This document shows positions 16,016-24,996 of a stretch of 64,000 bases of DNA, one piece after another. Under the pieces are notes generated by a model. That model was given only the letters and a program-made list of their open reading frames with translations. It was not told where the DNA came from and did no database searches. Every line of letters starts with the position of its first letter. Positions within the stretch are counted from its first letter, which is position 1. Source of the stretch: Thermococcus paralvinellae (lineage in GTDB: Archaea; Methanobacteriota_B; Thermococci; Thermococcales; Thermococcaceae); the NCBI RefSeq assembly GCF_000517445.1, contig NZ_CP006965.1, positions 1,650,681-1,714,680 on the forward strand. Direction: 5' to 3'. The position numbers and the translations under genes are program-made.

Positions 16016-16345
16016 CTACCCTAAGAAAAAGAGGACAACAATCAACAACGCCGCAAAGATGAGTGGACCAAAAAGGAACATCGCAATGGCGCTCTCCTTG
16101 GTGGGCTTTTCTGGTCCCACTTTCTGAACAAACCAGAGACTGAACGGGAAGCCGACGATAGCGCCGAGGAACCAACCAAGGAGCTCACCGAGGCGGTACC
16201 TCGCGTAGTTCAAGGTTATCATGGCCAAGAACAGTATGGTCACTCCCAAAGTAGCCTTCCAGATGCTCTTCTGCTTCTCCACGATCACAAAAAAGCCCGC
16301 CCATATCAAGGTGAAAAGGAAACCTACTGTAAACTCCGCCAACAT
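16016..16345 (-). CDS. Small membrane protein of unknown function
   Basis: A 109-residue protein with four likely membrane segments ([75 protein letters not shown]). The ATG at 16345 sits 7 bases after GGTGA; a GTG at 16354 overlaps that site and is less likely. No conserved catalytic motif is visible and no family is recognised. Its base composition looks more GC-rich than neighbouring genes. Confidence 0.6.
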   Translation of the reverse strand: MLAEFTVGFLFTLIWAGFFVIVEKQKSIWKATLGVTILFLAMITLNYARYRLGELLGWFLGAIVGFPFSLWFVQKVGPEKPTKESAIAMFLFGPLIFAALLIVVLFFLG

Positions 16346-16392
16346 GACATTCACCTAATCTAATTACGATGGGAAGTATAAAAGCTTGATGA

Positions 16393-17823
16393 TCACCCCA
16401 AGAATCCCCTAATGCTCGCTGCTTTGATTATTAACTCTTCATTAATCTCACCATGCAAGATTTTGCTTGTAATTTCACAGTGTTCCTCATTTCTCTCAAA
16501 TTCAAACAATTGGCTCATTTTCAGAATGTCCCTTAGGAATTTAAATTTCTCAGCTGATTTAGGGTTGAAATAACTGAATGCGAAGCTTAAATCTTTGTAA
16601 ATGCCCTTGTAAACTTCTCCCACAACTTCAATGTCCTTTTCGCTAAGTGCATTTAATCCAAGAACCTCTGGAGGTATGCCAAGGGAATAAAGAGATGCAG
16701 TGAACTTTATTGCTCTTGGAAGTGCAAAACCATTAACGTCCCTAGCATAACCAAATAGTCCAATGTGGAGCTTTCTCTTTCTCCTAGAGGGAACAAACTT
16801 AGCAACCTCTCTTATCAACATTGCCAAAGCTTTAATCTGCTTGGAATATTCAATTTCATATTTTCGGAGAATTGAGAGGATTTGCTCATCAATTGGCTCA
16901 GCTTCTTTTCTCTTTGAGCTTTTAATTTTCTCAACGGCTTTTATGACTTCCTTTGGTGGATTATCATACTTAAATGAACTTTGAATTGTAAACGTCTGAG
17001 CCCCTCTATACTCTTCCAGAACATTGTCAACATTTTCAGGGACAAGATGACCTCTAAAAGGCGCACTGCCAACACCAATTATCGGATAAATATCAACACT
17101 CTCCTCATCTTCAAGCTTCTGAAGCTTAAAGAGAGCATATTTATCATAGATAACGGCGCTTAACAGGCCATAGTTCATGGCAGGATCACTTCTTGCCAGG
17201 AAAACACGCTGGTATTCAAAGTCCTTCCCATACAAGTACTCTCTCAATATTTCAGCTGAGTTTAGTATTGCCTCTTTTGTTTCAAAGAGAGGTATTACAT
17301 TAATCTCCCCAGGAAAGAATTCCCCAATCCACTCGTAGAGCTTTATGTCGTAGATCCTCTTGTACTGCTTTCCAACAATATAACGTTTGTACAGCTCGTA
17401 GACTCTGTTAATTTCGTTTGCTGAAGTTGTCATTGGAAGGATAACTTCAAATATCGGAGCAGTCTCCTCTTCGTAAAATATCTTCGAATAATCAGCTGAA
17501 CGGGGAATACTTTCGAGTGTTTCAAGCAAAAGCTTTGCTTCGGCTTTCTCAACACTTGGATTTGGGACTCTTGGAGTTAACCTAAAATCCCTTCCAAGCT
17601 TGTGCTTTCGGAAGAAGTGAGGGTATCTCTCCAGAAGCTTTTTAACAACAAACTCGTCAACCTCTTTTCCTTCGAAGTCCCACATTTGTTCTTCTATTCC
17701 TAGAACACTGAAAGCATAAAACGCTTCAATTATTTCATCCTCACCACTTAATTGAGGCTCCTGAGCAAAGAAAGGTATATACACATTGTCAGGATGTTGA
17801 GTGCTCATAGTTCTTGGTATCAT
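16393..17823 (-). CDS. ppcA: Archaeal-type phosphoenolpyruvate carboxylase
   Basis: A 476-residue enzyme of the short archaeal PEPC family (about half the size of the bacterial enzyme). It converts PEP and bicarbonate to oxaloacetate and phosphate, replenishing C4 acids. The N-terminal signature MIPRTMSTQHPDN is diagnostic. Further family segments are FLARSDPAMNYG, GVGSAPFRGHL (PEP and bicarbonate site), and HIGLFGYARDVNG near the end. The ATG at 17823 follows GGTGGGCAAA. It is divergent from the MobA-like gene, with the promoters in the AT-rich space 17836-17930. Confidence 0.95.
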   Translation of the reverse strand: MIPRTMSTQHPDNVYIPFFAQEPQLSGEDEIIEAFYAFSVLGIEEQMWDFEGKEVDEFVVKKLLERYPHFFRKHKLGRDFRLTPRVPNPSVEKAEAKLLLETLESIPRSADYSKIFYEEETAPIFEVILPMTTSANEINRVYELYKRYIVGKQYKRIYDIKLYEWIGEFFPGEINVIPLFETKEAILNSAEILREYLYGKDFEYQRVFLARSDPAMNYGLLSAVIYDKYALFKLQKLEDEESVDIYPIIGVGSAPFRGHLVPENVDNVLEEYRGAQTFTIQSSFKYDNPPKEVIKAVEKIKSSKRKEAEPIDEQILSILRKYEIEYSKQIKALAMLIREVAKFVPSRRKRKLHIGLFGYARDVNGFALPRAIKFTASLYSLGIPPEVLGLNALSEKDIEVVGEVYKGIYKDLSFAFSYFNPKSAEKFKFLRDILKMSQLFEFERNEEHCEITSKILHGEINEELIIKAASIRGFLG

Positions 17824-17936
17824 TTTGCCCACCAAAAATGCACAAATGTGACTAATTTAAGTTTTTTGTAAAAATTTTTGATTAAATGACGAAAACTGAC
17901 AAAAATCTTTTTAAATTCTCATTATATCCGTATTTC

Positions 17937-18542
17937 ATGCGCGCTTATATTTTAGCATTCCCAGAAAGAAGATGGGACAACTATCTGATACCTTTAGCTG
18001 AGGAACCTCTAGTTAGAATAGTTGAGCAAAGGCTTAGAATGACAAAGAGGATTGATGGAGTTTACACAATAATAAGAAAAGGACAGTTGAGAAGATTCTC
18101 CCTCCACATCTCAAATCCCGTTGAAGTTAAAGCGAAGAACAAAATTGAAGCACTTTACAAAGTTTTACCAACTTCTGAAGAGCTATTCCTTGTTGAAGGA
18201 AATATGCCGCTAGTAATGCCTTTCCTAGTGAATTATCTCTCAACACTGTTTTTAGATTCAGATGCCGATGCATTAATTCCTTCATGGAGCGATGGAACAT
18301 TAGAGGTTACACATGCGTTTTATGATGCAAAGGCATTAAAGAGTGCACTAGAAGCTTGCTTGGCAGAAAACGAGAGAAAGCTGAGCTGTATTGCAAAGTA
18401 TTTAGACTATGAAACAATTAGCATCGAGGAGCTAGCTAAGAGAAATCCCAAAGTAACGCTAAGCTTCTTTAAAATTAAGAGCAGCTTTGATTTGAGATTC
18501 GCTGAAGAAACACTCAAAAAACTTGAAAGAAAAGAGCTTTAA
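17937..18542 (+). CDS. MobA-like nucleotidyltransferase-fold protein, degenerate
   Basis: A 201-residue protein resembling molybdenum-cofactor guanylyltransferase (MobA/IspD-like) folds, but the usual nucleotide loop LAGGxSxRMG is replaced by ILAFPERRWDNYLIPLAEEPLV. Catalysis by the normal mechanism is doubtful. ALIPSWSDGTLEVTHAFYDAKAL matches the family's middle region. The ATG at 17937 lies about 25 bases downstream of the TATA-like CTTTTTAAAT (17907-17916), so the message is probably leaderless; upstream in-frame starts would be inside the promoter. Function is uncertain. No molybdopterin gene adjoins it. Confidence 0.6.
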   Translation: MRAYILAFPERRWDNYLIPLAEEPLVRIVEQRLRMTKRIDGVYTIIRKGQLRRFSLHISNPVEVKAKNKIEALYKVLPTSEELFLVEGNMPLVMPFLVNYLSTLFLDSDADALIPSWSDGTLEVTHAFYDAKALKSALEACLAENERKLSCIAKYLDYETISIEELAKRNPKVTLSFFKIKSSFDLRFAEETLKKLERKEL

Positions 18543-19054
18543 ATAACCCCAGATTTTTTCACCCTGTCCGCAACCACCACAGCAATCCCAGCTTTTATCA
18601 GGTCGATTATTATAAATGGTGCAACACCCACTACAAAGGCTTTTTCAAAGTTTCTTCCGAAGTAGAGACCCAGTCTAAGCCAACCAAGGAAGTAAATTAC
18701 TGAAATTCCAACTATTGAGGCAATTACATAACCAATTATGTCATTTTTATTCTCACTTATCAAGCCAACCAAAAATGCAGCTACTGGGAAGGCTATTAGA
18801 TATCCTCCCGTTGGACCATAGAGATAAACAAACCCACCTTTAAGTCCCGCAAAAACAGGCAGTCCAATAGCACCCATCAGAAGATATATCACCTGACTTA
18901 GAAAACCTAAACGCGCTCCTAAAATCAATCCGCTGAGCAAAACAAAGAGAACCTGCAAAGTTACCGGCACTTCTCCAATTGGAATGCTTATTTGAGCTCC
19001 AACTGCAGTTAAGGCAGCGAATAAAGCTGAGTAAGCAATCTCCCTTGCCTTCAT
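18539..19054 (-). CDS. bioY: Biotin transporter substrate-binding subunit BioY
   Basis: A 171-residue, six-segment membrane protein, the S component of an energy-coupling factor biotin importer. Family marks include AREIAYSALFAALTAVGAQI, IPIGEVPVTLQVLFVLL and GGYLIAFPVAAFLVG. It captures biotin outside and passes it in with EcfT and EcfA; ecfA-ecfT lie 2.4 kb away on the other strand. The ATG at 19054 follows GGAGGCAATTAAA. It is divergent from birA, and the shared spacer holds repeated GGTTAAC sites, which suggests BirA-controlled expression. The stop overlaps the end of the convergent MobA-like gene. Confidence 0.92.
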   Translation of the reverse strand: MKAREIAYSALFAALTAVGAQISIPIGEVPVTLQVLFVLLSGLILGARLGFLSQVIYLLMGAIGLPVFAGLKGGFVYLYGPTGGYLIAFPVAAFLVGLISENKNDIIGYVIASIVGISVIYFLGWLRLGLYFGRNFEKAFVVGVAPFIIIDLIKAGIAVVVADRVKKSGVI

Positions 19055-19092
19055 TTTAATTGCCTCCACTGTTTTTATGGCCTAATTCGTTT

Positions 19093-19120
19093 GGTTAACT
19101 TTAAAATTTTTATGGTTAAC
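19093..19120. promoter_or_regulatory. Candidate BirA operator in bioY-birA divergent promoter
   Basis: GGTTAAC occurs at 19093-19099 and again at 19114-19120, two helical turns apart, in the 113-base gap between the divergent starts. The palindromic GTTAAC cores flank TATA-like TTTAAAATTT. This lies where binding would affect both genes. Biotin operators bound by BirA are established in bacteria and predicted in archaea; this particular site is inference. Confidence 0.45.
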
Positions 19121-19167
19121 GAAAATGCTTTTTAACGCTTGAAGCATAGTAAAATCACGTGAGAAAG

Positions 19168-19920
19168 ATGCCAAGAAAAGTGCTCAAAGATAGCAGAATA
19201 AAAAGAGAGCTCTTAAAGACTCTTCGCGAAGGTGACGTTGTCTCAGGCGATGAAATAGGGGAAACGCTCAGCATCTCACGAGTTGCTGTGTGGAAGCACG
19301 TGAGAGAACTTATTGAGCTTGGCTATGAGATAGAATCGACACCAAAGGGATATAAACTTCTGAAAGAGCCTAATAAACCATATCCCTGGGAGCTAGATGT
19401 CAAAGCCTACTATTACTTAAGCGTTAATTCAACCATGAACGTTGCCAAAGAGCTCGCTGAAAAAGGAGAAGAGGAGTGGACCTTTATAATTGCAGAAGAA
19501 CAAACTGCCGGAAGAGGGAGACTAAAAAGGTCATGGGTATCTCAAAAAGGGGGCTTATACTTCTCTGTAATCTTAAGACCAAAGATTAAGCTCACAGAGA
19601 TTGAGAAGATTTTAATACCATCATCCCTCGCAGTTGCCAGGACTATTCAAGAATATGGATTAACTCCTCAAGTTAGTCAAGCCGGGGATGTTTTTATCAA
19701 TGGAAAAAAGGTTTCTGGGTTATTGGTCGAAGCTGAAGGGGAACTTGATATGGTTGATTTTCTCATACTTGGGATAGGTGTGAATGTTAATAATGAAGTC
19801 CCAGGGGAGTTTAATGCAACTTCTTTAAAAAGAGAACTTGGAAAAGAAATTAATCTTCTTGAATTTTCGCGGAAATTATTTGCTAATCTTAGAAGAGAGC
19901 TGAAAGAACATGATCTCTGA
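19168..19920 (+). CDS. birA: Biotin-protein ligase and biotin repressor BirA
   Basis: A 250-residue two-part protein. The N-terminal winged helix (about residues 10-65, with SISRVAVWKHVRELIELGYEI) would bind DNA. The ligase domain has EEQTAGRGRLKRSW (113-126 from ATG 19168), the biotin/ATP loop, and KKVSGLLVEAEGE. It joins biotin to the carboxylase carrier protein through biotinyl-AMP and probably represses bioY when loaded. A GTG at 19159 is an alternative start. The presence of the HTH separates it from the ligase-only forms found in many archaea. Confidence 0.9.
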   Translation: MPRKVLKDSRIKRELLKTLREGDVVSGDEIGETLSISRVAVWKHVRELIELGYEIESTPKGYKLLKEPNKPYPWELDVKAYYYLSVNSTMNVAKELAEKGEEEWTFIIAEEQTAGRGRLKRSWVSQKGGLYFSVILRPKIKLTEIEKILIPSSLAVARTIQEYGLTPQVSQAGDVFINGKKVSGLLVEAEGELDMVDFLILGIGVNVNNEVPGEFNATSLKRELGKEINLLEFSRKLFANLRRELKEHDL

Positions 19921-20017
19921 CCCTCTAACATTTGGTAATCTGTCATTACTAAAATAGATTGAGAGCATAGAATAAAGCAATATAACTGCTTTAGCAGTTG
20001 AAATTGGAGGGAGATTT

Positions 20018-21382
20018 ATGAAAAAAATAGTAAGTTTAGCGATTATATTTTTATTTCTAGCGAGCAGCATCGGATTTGTTAGTTTTTCGGAAGTTTCTGC
20101 CCAGAGCAAAATAAGAATCCTCTGGTTTGCTGCATACACTAGAGAAGGAGGGTTTACAGGAGGAATAACAGCAAGTAGGCTACTTCCGAACTCTTCGATA
20201 TTAGCTCAGTATCCTAATTTTGAAGTAACCATTGTAACAGATGCTAGCAATCTTCCAAGTGACTGGTATGAATATGATATCTTGCTTATTGCAGATACTG
20301 GATTTCCAGAGAACTTAACTGAATTTAAAGGCAAACTTTTAATAACCCTAGATTCAGCTATTGCACCGTTCTTTTATTGGTTTACCGGAAGTAATCAATA
20401 TAGAGTACTATGGGACTATACATCACGCTCCCCTCAGAAATGGATTTCTCCGTATACTGACATTGAAGTTGTCACATCAGGTGATTCAGTTATATATAAG
20501 GAGAAAATTGAAGAAATTAGTTGGCTTAAGACTCGCTTTGATGTTGCGTATGCAGTATTAGTTGAGAACGAAAGCAAAATAACTGTTGCTCTGTTTGAAG
20601 TCAACAAAAGTAATATTAAATTCTATTGGCTTCACATGGGGCCTTATGACGCTTGGCATTCAGAAACCCCCAATAGACAGACATTCCTAAGCATGGAGCT
20701 CTCAGAAATAGTTCTGAAATTATCAGCTAAGAAAAAAGTTGAGTATTTTGACTACGCTATGATGAATTACATCTGGTACATGCTTTACAACAAATACACC
20801 GAAAAATTCGATGAAATGTACGAGAGTGTTGCTCAGTACAACATAACAAATGCAACAATGCCTCAAGTGAGAGAATACAAGTCATTGGCAGAATATCACT
20901 ACCAAAAAGGCTGGCAGTACGGACATCCGATTAGGGGACGCATACAGGCTTTGCCACATATGAGGAGGGCTTACATAAATGTAAAGAAAGCCTATGTTCT
21001 GCTTGATTATTCATTAAGAGGCCTTAAACACTGGCAGGCGTTGGAAGACAATGATTTAGCGGCTTTAATGCAACAGAATGCTGAGAATTCAACCCTCTAC
21101 TGGATAGGAGGACCGCTCAACGGTACATACAATGGAGTAAGCGAGATAGAGGCAACATGGAGCAAATTCTTTGCAGGGACCAATGTAATAGATGTTGGAA
21201 TATACAATATAACGCTCGCAAAAAGCGAAGAGGGCATGACAGGAATAAAAGCAATTGTCATAGTAACAACACAAGAAGGAAAACAAATCCCATTGAGATA
21301 CGAGATTTACTTCAAAGGTGACGAGATAATTGAAGAATGGTGGACAATTGACCTATCAGTGCTCAAAACCATAAGCGGTTGA
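20018..21382 (+). CDS. Secreted protein of unknown function
   Basis: A 454-residue exported protein with signal peptide (KKIVSLAIIFLFLASSIGFV, cleavage probably after VSAQ). The first mature domain (about 30-130, IRILWFAAYTREGGFTGGIT...YDILLIADTGFPENL) resembles a Rossmann or glutamine-amidotransferase-like fold. The middle is helical and rich in Tyr/Trp. The last 100 residues (QNAENSTLYWIGGPLNGTYNG... to WWTIDLSVLK) look like an NTF2-like cone fold. No catalytic motif is certain. Eight or more N-x-S/T sites fit a glycosylated surface protein. GGAGGGAGATTT precedes the ATG. It sits between birA and ecfA, but whether it is linked to biotin uptake is unknown. Confidence 0.6.
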   Translation: MKKIVSLAIIFLFLASSIGFVSFSEVSAQSKIRILWFAAYTREGGFTGGITASRLLPNSSILAQYPNFEVTIVTDASNLPSDWYEYDILLIADTGFPENLTEFKGKLLITLDSAIAPFFYWFTGSNQYRVLWDYTSRSPQKWISPYTDIEVVTSGDSVIYKEKIEEISWLKTRFDVAYAVLVENESKITVALFEVNKSNIKFYWLHMGPYDAWHSETPNRQTFLSMELSEIVLKLSAKKKVEYFDYAMMNYIWYMLYNKYTEKFDEMYESVAQYNITNATMPQVREYKSLAEYHYQKGWQYGHPIRGRIQALPHMRRAYINVKKAYVLLDYSLRGLKHWQALEDNDLAALMQQNAENSTLYWIGGPLNGTYNGVSEIEATWSKFFAGTNVIDVGIYNITLAKSEEGMTGIKAIVIVTTQEGKQIPLRYEIYFKGDEIIEEWWTIDLSVLKTISG

Positions 21383-21406
21383 TTCTTTGCTTCTTTTCTC
21401 TTTTTG
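21383..21406 (+). terminator. T-rich terminator after the secreted protein gene
   Basis: A pyrimidine tract (TTCTTTGC, TTCTTTTCTC, TTTTTG) follows the stop directly. Such T-runs without a hairpin are the usual archaeal termination signal. Confidence 0.45.
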
Positions 21407-21453
21407 TTAATCCTTAGTCACTTTTTTAAGCTCTCAGCTCAAATGCAGATACG

Positions 21454-22248
21454 ATGATTGAAGTCAGAAATCTTTGGCACATTTACGAAGGCAGAAAAAT
21501 TGCCCTGAGAGATGTTAGCCTTACTATTGAAAATGAAATCCTTGCCCTAGTTGGTCCTAACGGTTCTGGAAAAACAACTTTAGCAAAGCATCTCAATGGA
21601 CTTTTAAAGCCAACGAAGGGAGAAATAATTGTTGATGGGATAAATACCAAAGAAGCTAGTGTTGCTGAGCTTTCCAGAATTGTTGGTTATGTTTTTCAAA
21701 ATCCTGAGCACATGTTCTTTGAAGAAAACGTTTTCAAAGAAGTTGCATTTGGTCCTAAAAACTTAGGATTAAGCAAAGAGGAAATTGAAGAAAGGGTAAG
21801 ATGGGCATTAAAATCCGTAAATTTGGAAGGTTATGAAGACAGAAGTCCATATTCTTTAAGCGGAGGCGAAAAACAGCGCCTAGCGATTGCATGCGTACTG
21901 GCAATGAAGCCAAAGTACCTTATCCTAGATGAACCAACCACTGGTTTAGATGAAAAAAGCGCTGAAAGTGTAAAGGAAGTCATCAGAAAGTTGAGGAGAG
22001 AAGGTCATGGAATAATGCTGATAACTCATGATATGGAGCTTGTCCTAGAATTAGCGGAGAGAGTTGTTCTGCTTTACGATGGAACTAAAGTTTTTGACGG
22101 TTCTGTTGATGAATTCTTCCGGCTTAATTTGAGAAATTACGACTTAGAAAAGCCTGAACTTCTTAGGATCAGCGAATCCCTTGGCATCGGCCTTGTGAGA
22201 AGTGTTGATGAGTTCGTGAATTCGCTCTTAGAGAGGGTGAGAACATGA
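21454..22248 (+). CDS. ecfA: Energy-coupling factor transporter ATPase
   Basis: A 264-residue ABC ATPase of the CbiO/EcfA group. Walker A is GPNGSGKT (34-41), the Q-loop is VFQNPEHMFFEENVF, typical of EcfA, the signature is LSGGEKQRLAIA, Walker B is YLILDEPTTGLD and the H-loop is ITHDME. It powers vitamin import with the EcfT protein encoded next, whose start overlaps its stop by 4 bases. Only one ATPase gene is present, so a homodimer is likely. The ATG is about 25 bases after CTTTTTTAAGC, suggesting a leaderless message. BioY nearby is the likely, perhaps not the only, substrate subunit. Confidence 0.93.
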   Translation: MIEVRNLWHIYEGRKIALRDVSLTIENEILALVGPNGSGKTTLAKHLNGLLKPTKGEIIVDGINTKEASVAELSRIVGYVFQNPEHMFFEENVFKEVAFGPKNLGLSKEEIEERVRWALKSVNLEGYEDRSPYSLSGGEKQRLAIACVLAMKPKYLILDEPTTGLDEKSAESVKEVIRKLRREGHGIMLITHDMELVLELAERVVLLYDGTKVFDGSVDEFFRLNLRNYDLEKPELLRISESLGIGLVRSVDEFVNSLLERVRT

Positions 22249-23003
22249 TGTACAACCTCTATATTGAGAGGGATTCATTCCTCCACCGCTTAGATCCAAG
22301 GGTCAAAATAATTTCCTCACTTCTAGGCATTCTAGCCATGATTCTCTTTAATTCTCCGTATCTGCTCTTCATACTCTTTGCCCTGCTTTCCCTTTCTCTC
22401 AAATTCCTTGGAAAAATTAGCTTTAAGGAGCAGATAAAGGTGTTGAAGCCACTAACTCCTCTGATAATCATAACAATCGTGATCTGGCCTTTTATTTTAG
22501 AACCAAAGACATTTGGACTCTTTATTGGCTTGGGATACGCTTTAAGATTAGCTTCAATGGCCATGATAACTTTTGGCCTTTTAATGACAACAACCCAGAG
22601 AGAGCTGATCTTAGGCTTCATAAAGCTTAAAATGCCCTATGAGATTGGACTAACCCTCACAATAGCTCTGAGATACATCCCAACTCTTTTTAACTTAGCC
22701 CAGACAATAATTGATGCACAAAAATCAAGAGGCCTTGAGCTAGAAAAGGGTAGCTTTTTCTCAAGGATTAGGAAGACAGTACCCATCTTAATTCCTTTGA
22801 TAATTGCATCAATAAAAACAGCCCACGAGCTGAGCATAGCTTTAGAAAGCAGAGCATTTGGGGCGAATAAAGAGAGAACTTTCTTATACACAATCGAGAT
22901 GAATAGAAAAGACTATGTGGCACTGATTATTGTGTTTCTGCTGTTTGGCTTAGCCTTATATGCAAGATACCAGCTTGGAATTGGATATGTGAAGCTATAC
23001 TAA
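22245..23003 (+). CDS. ecfT: Energy-coupling factor transmembrane protein EcfT
   Basis: A 252-residue membrane scaffold linking substrate subunits to the EcfA ATPase. It has the N-terminal HRLDPRVKI motif, five to six membrane segments, and two coupling-helix motifs with the Ala-Arg-Gly pattern: AQKSRGLELEKGS and ALESRAFGANKERT. Overlap with ecfA (ATGATG/TGA) shows translational coupling. The 3' end overlaps by 9 bases with the convergent gene at 22995. It probably serves BioY and possibly other S components elsewhere in the genome. Confidence 0.92.
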   Translation: MMYNLYIERDSFLHRLDPRVKIISSLLGILAMILFNSPYLLFILFALLSLSLKFLGKISFKEQIKVLKPLTPLIIITIVIWPFILEPKTFGLFIGLGYALRLASMAMITFGLLMTTTQRELILGFIKLKMPYEIGLTLTIALRYIPTLFNLAQTIIDAQKSRGLELEKGSFFSRIRKTVPILIPLIIASIKTAHELSIALESRAFGANKERTFLYTIEMNRKDYVALIIVFLLFGLALYARYQLGIGYVKLY

Positions 23004-23645
23004 AAAGAGCTTAGCTTTTTTGTCAATTGGAATGCTGTGCTCCCCAATATTTTTCACAAATTCCAGTGGAGCTTTAAGGACGCTGATATTCATTCGGTAA
23101 TGTCCCCTATATCCACTTGTCCTCAAAACCAAGAGATGTTCAAACAGCTCGGGAATGCTGAACAGCCTTCTGAATTCAGAATTTAGGTCTAGTTCGTTTA
23201 TTTCAAGGGTATTATGTGACAAAACTAAGAATAACCCCTTTTCATCAACTGTCTTTCTCATCTTAATCAGCTTTTCCTTTGACTGATTCTCAAGAATTGA
23301 GAAATTTGAGACAAAGACAAATGAATTATCCTCAACAAGCTCCAAAGCGGAGGATAGCTCATCTAAAGTGTAAATTTTGCCCAGGAATAAGTTCTCAGTG
23401 TTTTCAGAAAGCTTACTCAGAAGTTTCAAGGAGAACCCGTTGGTTGGCTCAAGATAGTAAGCAGTTATTCCAGAGTTAAGAGCATTTGCAAGAGAAGAAT
23501 ACTGGAGAATTGTCTGTGCAAGAGCATCAGTAGTTACTACAGCCGCCATGCTCCCTTCTTCTAGCTCACCAACTAATGGTGAAAGCTCTTCAATGAGACC
23601 CACTCTTTTCTTATCTTCACCAGCTGGCTTGAAGAACATTGGCAT
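22995..23645 (-). CDS. Unrecognised RecA-fold-like protein without P-loop
   Basis: A 216-residue soluble protein. Alternating hydrophobic strands (MAAVVTTD, GITAYYLEP, SFVFVSNFSIL, GLFLVLSHNT, LLVLRTSGY) have the order of a RecA/RadB-like core, but no Walker A loop is present. It resembles in outline, not in clear sequence, the DUF257 and KaiC-like proteins of this window. The ATG at 23645 is about 30 bases downstream of TTATAAATATTTG, so the message may be leaderless. Function is unknown. Confidence 0.55.
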   Translation of the reverse strand: MPMFFKPAGEDKKRVGLIEELSPLVGELEEGSMAAVVTTDALAQTILQYSSLANALNSGITAYYLEPTNGFSLKLLSKLSENTENLFLGKIYTLDELSSALELVEDNSFVFVSNFSILENQSKEKLIKMRKTVDEKGLFLVLSHNTLEINELDLNSEFRRLFSIPELFEHLLVLRTSGYRGHYRMNISVLKAPLEFVKNIGEHSIPIDKKAKLFLV

Positions 23646-23708
23646 CAAAGGATTAATTCTAAATTCAAATATTTATAATTTGCGAAAATAGTGAAAAAAT
23701 AAAAAGTT

Positions 23709-24086
23709 TCAAAGAGCGGCTAAAAGAGAAAGGCCAACTATTACACCAATTATTATCATTAGGATTATGGCTATCACTATTGCAAAGAGCCATGCTATTA
23801 TCGCTTTGCCCCAATCTGTATTAAAAACTGTTTTAACAATCCAGAGGAATGCTATTAATCCAAGCAGTCCTCCAATATAGGGGATTACTGCACCAACAAT
23901 GGCTGAAACTATGAACCCACCAAGTGTTGCAATGAAAGCTTTTCCAAAGCTTGCATCTTCGATTTTTGCAAACTTAGCACCCAACCAAAGGAAGACTGAG
24001 TCTATTGCTATCACAACCAAAAATACAACTATTGCCATAGCTCCAAGAGCTCCAAACATTGCCATTGGTCCAGCTGGTGGCATCAT
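23709..24086 (-). CDS. Small four-helix membrane protein of unknown function
   Basis: A 125-residue, very hydrophobic protein with four membrane segments and few charged residues outside KFAKIEDASFGKAF and WIVKTVFNTDWGKA. A regular Ile/Val/Gly-rich pattern runs throughout. AAGGTGATTT precedes the ATG pair at 24086. No family is recognised with confidence. It stands alone between two divergent or convergent units. Confidence 0.65.
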   Translation of the reverse strand: MMPPAGPMAMFGALGAMAIVVFLVVIAIDSVFLWLGAKFAKIEDASFGKAFIATLGGFIVSAIVGAVIPYIGGLLGLIAFLWIVKTVFNTDWGKAIIAWLFAIVIAIILMIIIGVIVGLSLLAAL

Positions 24087-24201
24087 AAATCACCTTATTT
24101 TGAAATAAACACTTCAAAGTTTATTAAGGTTTTTAATTTTCCAAAGAAACTTTCTGCGAAAAAGCTTTAAGCATTCTTCCTTAGGTGTTGAGGGGATTAA
24201 A

Positions 24202-24996
24202 ATGCTCGAATCAATTAGGGAATTTTTATGGATTTACTTCATAAGGCCTATGTACACAAGGGAAGGATACAATCCATACAACACCCTCGTCTACGCAATT
24301 CTTCTAGGCTTAGGTGTCATATATTCCTATAAGTATATAATCAAACCTCTCAAGATTAAAGTTGATGAAAAGCTCTTCTGGGCTGTTACTCCCATGGTCG
24401 TCTTTGGAGCAACTGTCAGAGCGTTAGTTGATGGTGGAGTGCTGAAGCCAAATCCTCTGATTTTAACACCTGGGATATTCTTCACAGCATTTTTCCTGAT
24501 TGTTCCTGCTTTGATAGCTGATGCAAAACTGAAAACATACCCAAAAGTCACAATAGCTTGGGGCACAATTTTGGCATTGTATGCAAACTATCTCCTTGTA
24601 ACACACGTTAAAAGCTGGAAGCCTTATGAGCTTACAATTTTCTGGACGATAGTTTTTGTGCTCCCAGTTCTTGTTTTCTACAAGTTTAAGCCCTTTGAGA
24701 AGCTTTACCTATACCCTGTCTTAGCTCACCTCTTTGACATAGGTTCAACAGTTGTGGCAATACACTATTACGGCTACAGAGAAGTACACTGGCTTGAAAA
24801 TATCCTCGTTACAAAATTTGGGGCATTCATTTACTACCCATGGATACTCTTTATCCTAATAGTCGTTTATTATGGGCTCAAGTGGCTTGTACCAGATGGG
24901 GAAGAAAGGAGATACTGGTATCTGGCAATTTACATTCTCGGCCTAGGCCCAGCAATAAGAGACCCAGCACAGATGATTTTACAGCTTGCAGGTTAG
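24202..24996 (+). CDS. DUF63 family archaeal membrane protein
   Basis: A 264-residue protein of the archaeal DUF63 family, with seven or eight membrane segments. Family features visible are FIRPMYTREGYNPYNT at the N terminus, FGATVRALVDGG near residue 75 and HLFDIGSTVVAIHYYGYREVHWLEN in the second half; the Asp, His and Glu residues lie at predicted membrane edges and resemble the charged residues of intramembrane enzymes or carriers. Function is unknown. GAGGGGATTAAA precedes the ATG. The 3' end meets the convergent helicase gene with a 4-base overlap. Confidence 0.82.
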   Translation: MLESIREFLWIYFIRPMYTREGYNPYNTLVYAILLGLGVIYSYKYIIKPLKIKVDEKLFWAVTPMVVFGATVRALVDGGVLKPNPLILTPGIFFTAFFLIVPALIADAKLKTYPKVTIAWGTILALYANYLLVTHVKSWKPYELTIFWTIVFVLPVLVFYKFKPFEKLYLYPVLAHLFDIGSTVVAIHYYGYREVHWLENILVTKFGAFIYYPWILFILIVVYYGLKWLVPDGEERRYWYLAIYILGLGPAIRDPAQMILQLAG

